A stretch of DNA of 64,000 nucleotides from a bacterium. GTDB lineage: Bacteria; Pseudomonadota; Alphaproteobacteria; Rhodobacterales; Rhodobacteraceae. The translations under genes and the position numbers were made by a program. Position 1 is the first letter of the stretch. Each line of letters opens with the position of its first letter. Below, one piece after another: positions 1-9,887 of the stretch. The DNA is taken from assembly GCA_016124195.1 (NCBI GenBank), contig WGOE01000007.1, positions 19,340-83,339 on the forward strand, read 5' to 3'. Below the pieces are notes generated by a model. That model saw only the letters and a list, made by a program, of their open reading frames with translations, had not been told where the DNA came from and ran no database searches.

Positions 1-1910
1 AAGCGGGTTTCCTCGTCCGGGGCCAAGGGAATTGCGTTGTCCCTCGGCGCGAAGCCCAGCACGGCTACGACCCGACCGGCCGCGGTGAGCGGCAGGAAAA
101 GCAGGCCAAGGTTGGGCAGGGTGGTCGTGCGCCAACCGGCCGGCTCGGCCTTTTCCAGGGCCCAGCGGGCGGCGGTGATTTCGCTCGGATCGGAAAGCTC
201 TTCGGGCGGCCAAGCCGCGCGGACGACCAGTTCGCCTTCTTGCGGCAGCAAAAGCACAGCACGCCCGCCAAAGAGGCCATGCACCTGCGTGACGGTCGCC
301 CAAAGCACGTCTTCTTCGGTCGAGGCCGCGGCAAGTTTGCTGGCAAAGGCCGCCTGCGCCTCGATCGCGCGGGTCTGGGCCAGTGCCGCACGGGCCTGAG
401 CGCGCTCCCGGCCAGTCAAAGACCCGGTCAGCGTCGCCACAACCAGGAAGACCAGCAGCGCAAAAAGCTCATGCGGCCGCGCGACGGTCAGCGTGTAGAC
501 CGGATCGATGAAGAAGAAGTTGTAGCCCAGAAATGACAGCGTCGCCGCCATCACTGCCGCGCGGGTGCCGCGCGTCAGCGAACAGGCCAGAACTCCGCCA
601 AGGAACACCATCGACAGGTTCGGCAGCTCCATCACCGCATCAAGGCCAAGACCGACAGCAATGCCGGCCAGGGTTGCCAGGGCGGCCCAAGCCAGATCCA
701 GCGCAAGGCCGGGACCCCGCACCCAGGCCGCGACCCCTTGCCCGGATCCCTCTGTCGGGGCGTCCAGCGGCACGACCAGAACCGCGATGTCCTTTGCCCC
801 GGACCGGATCGCCCCGGACTGGATCGCCTCGGGCAACGAACGGCCAGCAAGATGGGCCAACCGGCGCTTGCGGCCACGACCGACGATGATCTGTGTCACG
901 CTTTCGCGTGCGGCGAGCCGCAACAGATCGGCAGCGAAATCGGCCGAGGTCAGCCGCCTGACGTCGGCCCCCAGGCTTTCGGCCAATGTCATCAACCCCG
1001 AGATGCGCGCATCGCGCCTTGGATCGGCCGTCTGCCCGGGACGCGCAAGCGACACCGCGATCCAACTGGCATTGAGCGAGGTGGCAAGCCGCGCCGCCTG
1101 ACGCACGAGGCGCTCTCCTCCCGGGGCGGGGCCCACGCAGACCAGCAGCCGCTCGGCACTGGCCAGGGGACCGCCGCCCGCGCGCTGATGCAGCAATTGG
1201 CTGACCTGATCGTCCACGCGGTCGGCGGTGCGGCGCAGCGCCATCTCGCGCAGCGCGGTCAGATTGGCCGGAGTGAAGAAGTTCTCTATCGCCCGCCGCG
1301 CTGCCTGCGGCAGATAGACCTTGCCGGCCCTCAGCCGCGCGATCAGTTCGTCCGGTGTGATGTCGACCAAGACCACGTCCTGCGCCTCTTGCAGGATCGT
1401 ATCGGGCACGGTCTCGCGCACGGTCACGCCGGTTATGCGTGTCACGACATCGGCCAGGCTTTCCAGATGCTGGACATTCAGGGCCGTCCAGACGTCGATC
1501 CCGGCGGCGAGCAGTTCCTTGACGTCCTGCCAGCGTTTCGGATGGCGACAATCCGGGGCATTGCTGTGGGCGAGTTCGTCCACGATGATCAGCCGAGGGC
1601 GTCGGGCCAGCGCCGCGTCGATGTCGAATTCCTCCAGCACCTGACCTCGGTAGTCGATCCGCCGGCGCGGCAGGGTTTCCAGCCCCTGCGTCAGGGCTTC
1701 GGTCTCGGCCCTTGCATGGGTCTCGACGAGGCCCAGAACCACCTCGTTTCGTTCTGCCGCCAGGCGTTGCGCGGCCTGGAGCATCGCAAAGGTCTTGCCC
1801 ACGCCCGGAGCGGCGCCGAGGAAGATCTTCAGCCGACCTTCGCCCTCGCGCGCCGCCAGGGCGAGAAGGGCATCGGGATCCGGTCGCGGGTCGAGTTCGG
1901 GCGGGACCAT
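1..1910 (-). CDS. kdpD: KdpD osmosensitive K+ sensor kinase, N-terminal part (cut by window edge)
   Basis: This is the sensor half of the KdpD/KdpE system that induces the Kdp K+-ATPase when K+ is limiting. About 636 codons are open from the ATG to base 1 with no stop; the family is about 900 residues, so the HATPase end lies outside the window. Visible parts are the KdpD N-terminal domain with a P-loop (GAAPGVGKT, residues 32-40), a VDELAH motif, a Usp-like domain (roughly 240-370), four membrane segments (roughly 390-500) and the beginning of a GAF-like segment. The gene starts 12 nt after the kdpC stop as last visible gene of the operon. The SD before the ATG is weak, so expression may depend on coupling to kdpC. 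kdpE is expected beyond the left edge but is not seen. Confidence 0.95.
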   Translation of the reverse strand, partial: MVPPELDPRPDPDALLALAAREGEGRLKIFLGAAPGVGKTFAMLQAAQRLAAERNEVVLGLVETHARAETEALTQGLETLPRRRIDYRGQVLEEFDIDAALARRPRLIIVDELAHSNAPDCRHPKRWQDVKELLAAGIDVWTALNVQHLESLADVVTRITGVTVRETVPDTILQEAQDVVLVDITPDELIARLRAGKVYLPQAARRAIENFFTPANLTALREMALRRTADRVDDQVSQLLHQRAGGGPLASAERLLVCVGPAPGGERLVRQAARLATSLNASWIAVSLARPGQTADPRRDARISGLMTLAESLGADVRRLTSADFAADLLRLAARESVTQIIVGRGRKRRLAHLAGRSLPEAIQSGAIRSGAKDIAVLVVPLDAPTEGSGQGVAAWVRGPGLALDLAWAALATLAGIAVGLGLDAVMELPNLSMVFLGGVLACSLTRGTRAAVMAATLSFLGYNFFFIDPVYTLTVARPHELFALLVFLVVATLTGSLTGRERAQARAALAQTRAIEAQAAFASKLAAASTEEDVLWATVTQVHGLFGGRAVLLLPQEGELVVRAAWPPEELSDPSEITAARWALEKAEPAGWRTTTLPNLGLLFLPLTAAGRVVAVLGFAPRDNAIPLAPDEETR

Positions 1911-1922
1911 GGCGGCAGGGGA

Positions 1923-2477
1923 TCACATGGCCGCCAGCCGGTCGAGCGCGAGGTTCAGCTCAAGCACGTTGACATGCGCCTCGCCCAGAAAGCCGAAGAT
2001 CCGTCCGTGGACCTGCCGTTCGACCAGCGCGCGGACCTGATCCTGCGGCAGGTTGCGCGCAACCGATACCCGCGCCACCTGCGCCCGCGCGTTGTCCGGC
2101 GAGATGTCGGGATCCAACCCCGAGGCCGAGGCCGTCACCGCATCGGCAGGCACCGGACCCGGCCCGCCGAGGGCCGCGACATCGCCTTTCACCCGTTCGA
2201 TCAGTCTGGCCGACAGCGGGCCCAGGTTCGACCCGCCCGAAGCCAGGCCGTCGTAACCCGAAGCCGAAGGTCGGGGATGAAAATACTTCGGATCGGCGAA
2301 GGCCTGGCCGACCAGGGCCGAACCGACGATGACACCCTTCTGAACGACCGGGCTGCCGATCGCTGCCTGCGGGAACAACACCCGGTCCACCCCGGTCAGG
2401 GCCAGCGGATAGGCCAGGCCGGTCAGAAGCGTGAAGAGCAACAGAAGCACGAAGGCGGGGCGAATATGTTCGGTCAT
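1923..2477 (-). CDS. kdpC: KdpC subunit of K+-transporting P-type ATPase
   Basis: This is the accessory subunit of the KdpFABC high-affinity K+ pump, held in the inner membrane by one N-terminal helix with most of the chain in the periplasm. The 184-aa product has the expected length. It begins with a short polar stretch followed by a hydrophobic helix (about residues 8-30) and carries the family pattern of a G-S-A-L-V-G-Q segment, a Y-F-H-P-R-P-S motif, D-P-D-I-S-P and a late V-H-G-R-I. The ATG is preceded by GGAGG overlapping the end of kdpB, with a 10-nt intergenic gap, so translation is probably coupled. Confidence 0.96.
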   Translation of the reverse strand: MTEHIRPAFVLLLLFTLLTGLAYPLALTGVDRVLFPQAAIGSPVVQKGVIVGSALVGQAFADPKYFHPRPSASGYDGLASGGSNLGPLSARLIERVKGDVAALGGPGPVPADAVTASASGLDPDISPDNARAQVARVSVARNLPQDQVRALVERQVHGRIFGFLGEAHVNVLELNLALDRLAAM

Positions 2478-2487
2478 GGCGGCCTCC

Positions 2488-4533
2488 TCAGGCCAGATGC
2501 AGGGCAGAGACGGCCAGGTCGATCACCTTGATGCCGATGAAGGGCAGGATCAGGCCGCCCAAGCCATAGACGGCCAGATTGCGGCGCAAGAGTGCTGCGG
2601 CGCCCACCGGGCGATAGGGCACCCCGCGCAGGGCCAGGGGGATCAGCGCGATGATGATCAGCGCGTTGAAGATCACCGCCGACAGGATCGCCGATTGCGG
2701 CGAGGCGAGGTGCATCACGTTCAGCACCGCCATCTGCGGATAGGTGGCGACGAACAGCGCCGGCAGGATGGCGAAATACTTGGCCACGTCATTGGCGATG
2801 GAAAAGGTGGTCAACGAGCCGCGCGTCATCAGCAGTTGCTTGCCGATCTCTATGATCTCGATCAGCTTGGTTGGATTGCTGTCGAGGTCCACCATGTTGC
2901 CCGCCTCGCGCGCGGCCTGGGTGCCGGTCTGCATGGCGACCCCCACGTCGGCCTGAGCCAGCGCCGGGGCGTCGTTGGTGCCGTCGCCACACATGGCGAT
3001 CAGCCGCCCGCCCACCTGTTCGCGCCGGATATAGGCCAGCTTGTCTTCGGGCGTCGCCTCGGCGATGAAATCGTCCACACCGGCTTCCGAGGCGATGGCG
3101 GCCGCGGTCACCGGATTGTCGCCCGTCACCATCACCGTGCGGATACCCATGGCACGCAGTGCCGCAAACCGTTCACGGATGGCGGGCTTGATGACGTCCT
3201 TCAGATGGATCACCCCCAGAAGCCGCCCGCCATCGGCGACAGCCAGAGGCGTTCCGCCCGAGCGGGCGACCCGGTCCACCGCCTGGCGGAACTCGACCGG
3301 CGCGCGGTCAGGCGCCAGCCTTGCAAAGCGCAGCACCGCATCAACCGCGCCCTTGCGGATCACCCGGCCCGCAATGTCGATGCCCGACAGCCGGGTCTGG
3401 GCGGCAAAGGGCACCAGCACCGCGCCCAGCATCTCCTGGTCTTCAAGGCCAAAGTCGGACCGCGCCAGTGCCACGATCGACCGGCCCTCTGGTGTCTCGT
3501 CCCCCTGGCTGGCCAGAAGGGCCGCGCTGGCCAGTTCCGCCGCCGTCACTCCGGGCAGGGCCAGGAATTCGGTCGCCATCCGGTTGCCGAAGGTGATCGT
3601 GCCTGTCTTGTCCAGAAGCAGCGTGTCGACATCTCCCGCAGCCTCGACCGCGCGGCCCGAAGTGGCGATAACGTTGAAGCGCACCAGCCGGTCCATCCCG
3701 GCAATGCCGATGGCCGACAAAAGCCCGCCGATCGTCGTCGGGATCAGGGTGACAAGCAGCGCGACCAGCACCACGACCGAAACGGCCGTTCCGGAATAGC
3801 CCGCGAGCCCCCAGAGCGTGGCAACCGCGATCAGGAAGATCAGCGTCATGCCCGACAACAGGACGGAAAGCGCCAGTTCGTTCGGTGTCTTCTGGCGCTC
3901 GGCCCCTTCGACCAGTGCGATCATCCGGTCGATGAAGGTCTGGCCTGGCGCTGCCGTCACGCGCACCCGGATCGCGTCGGACAGGACCGTGGTGCCGCCT
4001 GTCACGGCCGACCTGTCGCCGCCGGCCTCGCGGATGACCGGGGCGCTTTCTCCGGTGATGGCACTTTCGTTGATCGAGGCGACGCCGGAGATGATCTCGC
4101 CATCAAGCGGGATCAGGTCGCCCGCCTCGACCAGCACGATATCGCCGGGTTGCAGCGTCTGGGCATTGACCTTCTCGTACAGCCCGTCATCGGCGTCCGG
4201 GTGCAGCAACAGCCTGGCCTGAACGTCGCTGCGCGTCTGGCGCAGGCTTGCGGCCTGAGCCTTGCCGCGCCCCTCGGCCACCGCCTCGGCGAATGTGGCG
4301 AAAAGGACGGTGAACCACAGCCACAGGGCAATCTGGACCGAAAACCCGGCGTCGTGCCCTCTGGCCAGATCCCGCAGCCACAAGACGGTGACCAGCGCCG
4401 CCACGACTTCGGTGACGAAGATCACCGGGTTGTGCATCAGACGTCTGGGGTCGAGCTTCCAGACCGCATCGCGTGCGGCGCGGGTCAGGATCGCGCGGTC
4501 GAAGAGGGCGAGGGTCTTGGCGTCATGCGACAT
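2488..4533 (-). CDS. kdpB: KdpB catalytic P-type ATPase subunit
   Basis: KdpB hydrolyses ATP and drives K+ import through KdpA. The 681-aa reading begins at an ATG behind a GAAGGAG Shine-Dalgarno; a longer open frame upstream lies in kdpA and is not used. Motifs in order are TGES at residues 160-163, with the serine whose phosphorylation inhibits E. coli KdpB conserved, the phosphorylated aspartate in DKTGT at 308-312, a GDN motif in the nucleotide domain, and [16 protein letters not shown] in the hinge. Length and motif order are canonical, so the pump looks functional. It lies 11 nt after kdpA and 10 nt before kdpC. Confidence 0.98.
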   Translation of the reverse strand: MSHDAKTLALFDRAILTRAARDAVWKLDPRRLMHNPVIFVTEVVAALVTVLWLRDLARGHDAGFSVQIALWLWFTVLFATFAEAVAEGRGKAQAASLRQTRSDVQARLLLHPDADDGLYEKVNAQTLQPGDIVLVEAGDLIPLDGEIISGVASINESAITGESAPVIREAGGDRSAVTGGTTVLSDAIRVRVTAAPGQTFIDRMIALVEGAERQKTPNELALSVLLSGMTLIFLIAVATLWGLAGYSGTAVSVVVLVALLVTLIPTTIGGLLSAIGIAGMDRLVRFNVIATSGRAVEAAGDVDTLLLDKTGTITFGNRMATEFLALPGVTAAELASAALLASQGDETPEGRSIVALARSDFGLEDQEMLGAVLVPFAAQTRLSGIDIAGRVIRKGAVDAVLRFARLAPDRAPVEFRQAVDRVARSGGTPLAVADGGRLLGVIHLKDVIKPAIRERFAALRAMGIRTVMVTGDNPVTAAAIASEAGVDDFIAEATPEDKLAYIRREQVGGRLIAMCGDGTNDAPALAQADVGVAMQTGTQAAREAGNMVDLDSNPTKLIEIIEIGKQLLMTRGSLTTFSIANDVAKYFAILPALFVATYPQMAVLNVMHLASPQSAILSAVIFNALIIIALIPLALRGVPYRPVGAAALLRRNLAVYGLGGLILPFIGIKVIDLAVSALHLA

Positions 4534-4544
4534 GACATTCTCCT

Positions 4545-6254
4545 TCAGAAGGTCGTGCCTGCGGCCAGCAGCACCTGTTCCACGACCGGGCCAAGGGCGA
4601 GGGCGGGAAAGAATTGCAGCCCCCCCAGGATGAGGATGACCCCCACCAGAAGGCCCACGAACAGGGCCGAGGTGGTGGGGAAGGTGCCGGACGACGCCGC
4701 CACGCGCGATTTGGCAGCCAGTGAGCCCGCCATGGCCAGCACGGGAAGCACATAGGCAAAGCGGCCAAGGACCATGGCGATGCCGAGCGTGACGTTGAAC
4801 CACGGCGTATCGGCGTTCAGCCCGGCAAAGGCCGAGCCGTTGTTTCCCGCAGCAGAGGAATAGGCGTAAAGAAGCTCGCTCAAGCCATGCGGGCCGGCGT
4901 TGTTCAGGCTCGAAAGGGCAGCGGGCAGCATGGCGGCCAGCGCGGTGAAGCCCAGGATCGCCAGCGGCAGGATAACGACGGCCAGCACGGCCAGCCGGAT
5001 TTCGCGCGCCTCGATCTTCTTGCCGAGGAATTCGGGCGTGCGCCCGACCATCAGCCCCGCGACGAAGACCGACAGCACGCAGAAGACCACCATTCCGTAA
5101 AGGCCGGAGCCCACGCCGCCCGGCAACACCTCGCCCAGCTGGATCATGACCATGGGCACCAGCCCGCCCAGGGGCATCAGGCTGTCATGCATGGTATTGA
5201 CCGCACCGCAGCTGAGCCCGGTGGTGGCCACGGCGAACAGGGCCGACATGGCCTGGCCGAAGCGGACTTCCTTGCCTTCCATGTTCCCCATGTCGGGGGC
5301 CACCCCCAACGCGGTCACAAGCGGGTTGCCCTGCGCCTCGGCCCACCAGGTCAGGGCCACACCGCCCACCAGCAGGACAGCCATGGCCGACAGGATCGCC
5401 CAGCCTTGCTTTTCAGATCCGACCATGCGGCCGAAGGTGATGGGAAGCGCGGCCGAGATCGCCAGCATCGCCCAGATCTGCAGGATGTTCGTCAGGGCCG
5501 ATGGGTTTTCGAACGGATGCGAGGAATTGGCGTTGAAGAAGCCCCCGCCGTTGGTGCCCAGCTGCTTGATCGCCTCCTGGCTGGCCACCGGGCCCAATGC
5601 GATGGTCTGGTGCAGGCCCTCGAGCGTTGTCGCATCCATCGACCCAAGCAGCGTCTGCGGCACGCCAAGGGCCATGAAGGCCAGTGCCACAAGGATCGAC
5701 AGCGGCAGAAGCAGATACAGCGTCGCCCGCGTCAGATCGACCCAGAAGTTGCCCAGGGTCGCGGACCCCTTCCGCGCGAAGGCCCGCGTGACCGCGATGG
5801 CCAGCGCGATCCCGGTTGCGGCCGACAGGAAGTTGTGGACGGCCAATCCCGCCATCTGGCTGAAGTGGCTCATGGTCGCTTCGCCCGAATAGGCTTGCCA
5901 GTTGGTGTTGGTCAGGAAACTGATCGCGGTATTGAAGGCGAGGTCGGGGGGAACTCCCGCAAAGCCCTGCGGGTTGAAGGGCAGAAACGCCTGCAGCCGC
6001 AGGATCGCGTAAAGTGCGGCAAAGCCTGCGGCGCTGAACACCAGCATTGCCATCCCATAGCCCGCCCAGGACTGCTCTGCCGCGGGGTCGATGCCGGCGG
6101 CGCGGTAGAACCCGCGTTCGACGGGGGACAACAGGGGATGCAGCAAGGTTCGATCGCCCGCGAAAAGCCGGGCCATGAAGCGGCCAAGCGGCAGGACCAC
6201 CGCAAGGACAAGGCCGAGTGTGACTGCAAGCTGCAGCCAGCCGATGAGTGTCAT
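4545..6254 (-). CDS. kdpA: KdpA K+-channel-like subunit of K+-ATPase
   Basis: KdpA is the K+-selective, channel-derived subunit (SKT superfamily) that binds and conducts K+ in KdpFABC. The product is 569 aa with about ten hydrophobic segments. Pore-loop segments recognisable from the family are the [11 protein letters not shown] region, the [19 protein letters not shown] region and the [11 protein letters not shown] region. These contain the glycines expected in the selectivity filter. The start ATG lies 36 nt after kdpF. Nothing is truncated or unusual. Confidence 0.98.
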   Translation of the reverse strand: MTLIGWLQLAVTLGLVLAVVLPLGRFMARLFAGDRTLLHPLLSPVERGFYRAAGIDPAAEQSWAGYGMAMLVFSAAGFAALYAILRLQAFLPFNPQGFAGVPPDLAFNTAISFLTNTNWQAYSGEATMSHFSQMAGLAVHNFLSAATGIALAIAVTRAFARKGSATLGNFWVDLTRATLYLLLPLSILVALAFMALGVPQTLLGSMDATTLEGLHQTIALGPVASQEAIKQLGTNGGGFFNANSSHPFENPSALTNILQIWAMLAISAALPITFGRMVGSEKQGWAILSAMAVLLVGGVALTWWAEAQGNPLVTALGVAPDMGNMEGKEVRFGQAMSALFAVATTGLSCGAVNTMHDSLMPLGGLVPMVMIQLGEVLPGGVGSGLYGMVVFCVLSVFVAGLMVGRTPEFLGKKIEAREIRLAVLAVVILPLAILGFTALAAMLPAALSSLNNAGPHGLSELLYAYSSAAGNNGSAFAGLNADTPWFNVTLGIAMVLGRFAYVLPVLAMAGSLAAKSRVAASSGTFPTTSALFVGLLVGVILILGGLQFFPALALGPVVEQVLLAAGTTF

Positions 6255-6290
6255 TCGGGAATCTCCAATGCGCGCTGCGGCGTCTTTGGG

Positions 6291-6377
6291 TCAGAATTTC
6301 TCGGGCGCGATCAGGGTGACGACCAGGTAGGCGCCAAGCGCTATGGCCACGATCAGGCCAAGGATCGGATCGGACAT
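6291..6377 (-). CDS. kdpF: KdpF, 28-aa stabilising subunit of Kdp ATPase
   Basis: KdpF is a single-helix peptide that stabilises the KdpABC complex. The 28-codon frame encodes MSDPILGL, then a hydrophobic helix, and ends in the family-typical PEKF. Its position directly before kdpA and the single membrane span support the call. The SD (GAGG) overlaps the stop of the preceding small ORF, with 7 nt between that stop and this ATG. It is easily missed in automated annotation because of its size. Confidence 0.9.
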   Translation of the reverse strand: MSDPILGLIVAIALGAYLVVTLIAPEKF

Positions 6378-6384
6378 GGCGGCC

Positions 6385-6468
6385 TCATAACCGGCGCAGC
6401 AAGACGAGATAACCCGCCATCACGGCAATCAGCGCGAGCCCGAGCCCGCCATAGAAAAGATCGTGCAT
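6385..6468 (-). CDS. 27-aa membrane peptide heading the kdp operon
   Basis: This small frame begins MHDLFYGG, continues as one hydrophobic helix and ends in a positively charged tail (LLRRL). It has the best ribosome-binding site in the region, AGGAGG six bases before the ATG. It is followed after 7 nt by kdpF, whose SD overlaps its stop, so the two are probably translationally coupled. Short single-span peptides before kdpF occur in other proteobacterial kdp operons but have no established role. A leader that couples translation to kdpF, or an extra small subunit, are both possible. Function is unknown. Confidence 0.7.
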   Translation of the reverse strand: MHDLFYGGLGLALIAVMAGYLVLLRRL

Positions 6469-6883
6469 GGTGCACCTCCTGCGTTTGGTGGCAGGGTGCA
6501 TCGGAACCGAATTTGAATTCGATATGGATTTGCCGCAGTCTGCATAAGGATCCCGCAAGGATTTCGGCGCAATCGCCGGGTTCGGGCATGGGCCATGCCG
6601 TCTGTCGCAGGCACCGCGGCTATCTTGGAACGCGGCCGCAGGATTGGCATCCTTCCGGTGTCAGGTGGCGATCAGGCTGGGCGGGATCGACGCGGCGCGG
6701 GCTGCGCAGCCGCCCGGTGGCAGACCGGCTTCGATCTCGTTCCGCGCCGCGCGCCTTGACGGATTGCAGGGCAAGGCCGGAATGGGTGCGACGGTCATCG
6801 CGATCCAAAGGCCATGCGCTGCAGGCCCACGATCTGCCGCCGCCGGGCTTGCGGCATCCGCCCGCCGTGGCGGGCCTGCGGGC
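6469..6883. promoter_or_regulatory. kdp upstream region
   Basis: About 415 bases lie between the first kdp ORF and the lacI-type gene without a credible gene. The segment nearest kdp (6481-6600) is AT-richer and should hold the KdpE-dependent promoter. It contains an inverted repeat, CGAATT-TG-AATTCG, at 6508-6521. I could not match a KdpE site with confidence. The rest (about 6600-6860) is GC-rich and shows nothing I recognise. Confidence 0.4.
6860..6875 (-). terminator. Short GC hairpin after the lacI-type gene
   Basis: GCCCGC-CGTG-GCGGGC forms a six-bp stem with a four-base loop a few bases beyond the stop codon of the minus-strand regulator. No T-run follows, so it may be only a weak or Rho-assisted end. 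Confidence 0.3.
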
Positions 6884-7906
6884 CTAATCGTCAGGCAGAT
6901 TTTCCTTGAGGATCAGTTGCAACCGCAAGGGGATGAAGGTGTAGGGCTTGCCCCGTCCCGCGGCAGTCAAAAGGTTCAAGGCCTCGCGCGCCTCGACCCG
7001 CGGGTTCTGGTCGATCACGGCATCGACCGTGCCATCCAGAAGCAGGCGCTTGTTGCTGTCGGTCGCCTCGTGCCCGATCAGGACGACCTTCTGCGCCATG
7101 CCCCGCGCCTTCAGCGCCGTGGCAATGCCCGAGGTGCCGCCGCCAACATTGTAGATCGCGGCCAGATCGGGGTGCTGGTCCAAAAGCGCATGGGTCTCCA
7201 CCATGGCCTTCTGCCGGTCATCCATGATCTCGCGCAGTTCGAGGATCTGGATATGCGGGAACTCTTCGCGCAGGATGTGACGGAAGCCCATCTCGCGCTC
7301 TTCGTGGCCGCGGTATGACAGCGAGCCGGCGAAAAGCGCCACTTTGGCCGGTCTGCCCGCAGGCAAAAGCCGGCCCGTCAACTGCCCAGCCAGACGCCCC
7401 GCCTGCCGGTTGTCGATGCCCACATAGGCCAGCCGCGGAACGTTCTGGATGTCCGAGGCCAGGGTCAGCACATGGATGCCGGCCTGCGACAGGGTGCGGA
7501 TCGCCTCGCGCACCAGGGGATGATCCTGCGCGATCAGGCCAACCCCGCGCGCCTGACCCTGCAGGTCCAGCAAGCGGGCGGCGAGCGTTTGCGGGTTGAA
7601 GCCTTCGATCCGCTCGACCCGGACACTGACGCCCGGCCGGTGGCTGGCGTTCAGGTCGATCTGGCGATGCAGGGCGTCGATGAAGGCGTTGGTGCCGGCT
7701 GGCAGCAGAAAGACCAGCGGGATCGTGTCATGCGCGGTCTCTGCGCTCTCGCCGCCGATATAGCCCATCTGACGTGCGATGGTCAGCACGACCTCCTTGG
7801 TGCGGCCGCGCACACCGTCGCGCCCGTTGAGCACCCGGTCCACCGTGGCAGACGACACGCCCGCCGCCTTGGCCACATCCTGCAAAGTCACGCGCGAAGG
7901 AGTCAT
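6884..7906 (-). CDS. LacI-family transcriptional regulator
   Basis: The 340-aa protein has an N-terminal LacI helix-turn-helix (VTLQDVAKAAGVSSATVDRVLNG, about residues 6-28) with the hinge region after it, then a periplasmic-binding-protein-like sensor domain (about 62-340). It probably binds a sugar- or polyol-like effector. It is divergently transcribed from the 11-gene ABC/catabolic operon starting at 8271 across a 364-base spacer, so it is the likely local repressor. The sensor domain resembles the DNA-binding regulators that use Periplasmic_binding_4-type folds. The effector cannot be read from sequence. Confidence 0.92.
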   Translation of the reverse strand: MTPSRVTLQDVAKAAGVSSATVDRVLNGRDGVRGRTKEVVLTIARQMGYIGGESAETAHDTIPLVFLLPAGTNAFIDALHRQIDLNASHRPGVSVRVERIEGFNPQTLAARLLDLQGQARGVGLIAQDHPLVREAIRTLSQAGIHVLTLASDIQNVPRLAYVGIDNRQAGRLAGQLTGRLLPAGRPAKVALFAGSLSYRGHEEREMGFRHILREEFPHIQILELREIMDDRQKAMVETHALLDQHPDLAAIYNVGGGTSGIATALKARGMAQKVVLIGHEATDSNKRLLLDGTVDAVIDQNPRVEAREALNLLTAAGRGKPYTFIPLRLQLILKENLPDD

Positions 7907-8270
7907 CCGGTTTTCGCCACCCCTGGTCTTTGCCGCGCATCGGCGCCGCTGTGATCCAGATGCTTAGTGCCATCGAATCGGCAAGCTGTAAATGATGGAT
8001 ATTGATTGATTCTGATGTCACCACCTGATGTCAGCGAAACGACCCCTGCGGTGCTGCGCTGCGGAAATCATCGAATCTTCCCGGAATTCAAACAATTAGC
8101 GACACGCAACTGCGATAAATTGAGGGTTCTGCCGCTGTGGCTGCGACATTCTGCGGGGTTGATTGTTTTTGCGATGCTGTTTTCTGATGTTGACTTGATG
8201 TGTTATTTCCTCATAAGTCATCACCCTGAGAGCATCAACGCATGCGCTCTGCTGTCTTGGGAGGGAAGCA
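7907..8270. promoter_or_regulatory. Divergent regulator/transporter control region
   Basis: This AT-richer spacer holds the promoters of both divergent units. A plausible sigma-70 promoter for the operon is TTGACT at 8190-8195, a 16-base gap, and CATAAG at 8212-8217. CTGATGTCA occurs twice, 13 bases apart (within 8011-8020 and 8024-8033), and TCTGATGTTGA occurs again at 8184-8194 overlapping the -35, so this motif is the best operator candidate. A strong SD (GGGAGG) precedes the binding-protein ATG. Confidence 0.5.
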
Positions 8271-9881
8271 ATGGACCAACAGAACCGCATCTCGCGGCGC
8301 CAATTGTTGACGACCGGGGGCAAACTTGCCGTCTATGGCGCTGCCCTTGGGATTGCACCGAAATTCATTCGCCCGGCGCGGGCAGGGGCCCCGGATGCCC
8401 TTGCGGCCGGCATGATCGGCGGGCCGACCGGCTTTGACGGGGCAGAGCGCTATCAGTATGGCGCCGACACGCCGGAAGGCCGCGCGATCGAGGCCGCAAA
8501 GGCGCTGAAGGGGGCGGGCAAGGCCCCGGCCAAGATCGTGATCGGGCTGTCGGATGGCTCCATCGGGCAGTTGACCAAGCCGTTCCCGGCCGGCGCTCCC
8601 TCGATCAAGGATCTGTGGGAGAAGGAAACCGGCATTCCGCTGGAAATCGTGGGCCTGCCGAACGGGCAGGAATTCACCAAGACCATGCAGGATATCTCGA
8701 CCAAGGGCGGGGCTTTCGACATCTATTCCGTCGAATGGAACCGTCTGGGCGACCTCGCGGAATCGGGCGGGATCGCCAAGCTCGACGATTACGTCGCGGC
8801 CCACAAGCCCGAGTGGGATGACCCCAAGCGCGGCTATGTGGATGGCGCCAAGGGGGTGGCCCTGCTCAACCAATATCGCGGCAGCACCTACGGCGTGTCG
8901 CTGGACGGCGATTTCCAGACCTGGGTCTACCGCACCGACCTGTTCGGGGACGCAGCCGAACAATCGGCCTTCAAAAGCAAATACGGCTATGATCTGGCGC
9001 CGCCCAAGACCTGGAAGCAGCACGCCGATGTCGCGGCCTTCTTCCAGCGCCCGGACAAGGGCCTCTTCGGCTGCACGGATCTGCGCAATCAGGGCTGGGG
9101 CTATACCAACTGGTATCAGCGCTACACGTCCATGGCCTCGCCCAACCAGTTCCTGTTCGGCGATGACGGCACCCCGCTGATCAATTCGGATCAAGGGGTG
9201 GCGGCCACGCAGGAATATGTCGACTCGCTGGCCACCCATTCGCCCGACGCGATCAGCTGGGGCTGGTCCGAGCAATACGGCAACTTCGCCGGCGGAGGTG
9301 CTGCGATGACCTGCGCCTTTTCCAACCTGCCCAAGTTTCTGGACAATGCCGGCAACACCGGCTCGAAGGTCACCGGCAAGATCGGTTCGATGCTGCCGCC
9401 CGGACGCGAGATCGACGGCAAGCTGGTCAGCCGGTCGGTTCTGTGGTTCTCGTTGACCGGGATGGTGTCGGCGCAGTCGCAATACCCCGAGGTCGCCTAT
9501 CTCTTGCTGCAATGGCTTGGTTCCAGCCGGATCTACAGCTGGATGACGGCCAATCCCGGCGGCTATTTCGATCCCTTCTCGCTCAACGACTTTGCCGATC
9601 CATTGGTGCGCGAGACCTATCACGGCTACCACATGGACATCGTGCGCGAGACGGTCGCCCGCACGGTGCCGACCATCAACTATCCGGGGGCCACGGCGTT
9701 CCACAACGCGCTGGACGAAAACCTGATGGCCGCGCTGACCGGGGCCAAGACCGCCGCGCAAGCGATGGCCGACACCGCCGCCGAGTGGAAAAAGATCACC
9801 CGGCGCACCGGCGAGGACAAGATCATCGACGCCATCAAGGCCAACAAGGCCGCCTGGCCCACGGTGCTTGATCCGGTCTGA
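8271..9881 (+). CDS. ABC transporter substrate-binding protein, carbohydrate type, Tat signal
   Basis: This is a periplasmic solute receptor of 536 aa, larger than a typical maltose-type receptor and similar in size to the receptor of the rhizobial glycerol (GlpSTPQV) importer. The N-terminus carries a twin-arginine motif (SRRQLL, residues 8-13) and a hydrophobic stretch ending near ARA, so export folded through Tat is likely. The rest is a standard two-lobe binding fold rich in Trp/Tyr (for example NQGWGYTNWYQRY), as expected for polyol or sugar ligands. It is the first gene of the operon. Two strong hairpins follow its stop, which fits higher expression of the receptor than of the membrane proteins. 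Confidence 0.9.
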   Translation: MDQQNRISRRQLLTTGGKLAVYGAALGIAPKFIRPARAGAPDALAAGMIGGPTGFDGAERYQYGADTPEGRAIEAAKALKGAGKAPAKIVIGLSDGSIGQLTKPFPAGAPSIKDLWEKETGIPLEIVGLPNGQEFTKTMQDISTKGGAFDIYSVEWNRLGDLAESGGIAKLDDYVAAHKPEWDDPKRGYVDGAKGVALLNQYRGSTYGVSLDGDFQTWVYRTDLFGDAAEQSAFKSKYGYDLAPPKTWKQHADVAAFFQRPDKGLFGCTDLRNQGWGYTNWYQRYTSMASPNQFLFGDDGTPLINSDQGVAATQEYVDSLATHSPDAISWGWSEQYGNFAGGGAAMTCAFSNLPKFLDNAGNTGSKVTGKIGSMLPPGREIDGKLVSRSVLWFSLTGMVSAQSQYPEVAYLLLQWLGSSRIYSWMTANPGGYFDPFSLNDFADPLVRETYHGYHMDIVRETVARTVPTINYPGATAFHNALDENLMAALTGAKTAAQAMADTAAEWKKITRRTGEDKIIDAIKANKAAWPTVLDPV

Positions 9882-9887
9882 CAGAGG

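Noticed and set aside
640..1926. Long open frame on the minus strand overlapping kdpD
   Set aside because: Its translation is Arg/Gly/Pro-rich with no family motifs; the kdpD frame in the same DNA has a clear P-loop and membrane segments.
2431..4755. 774-codon plus-strand frame across kdpB
   Set aside because: High Gln/Arg/His content typical of an antisense shadow of a GC-rich gene; the opposite strand encodes KdpB with every key motif.
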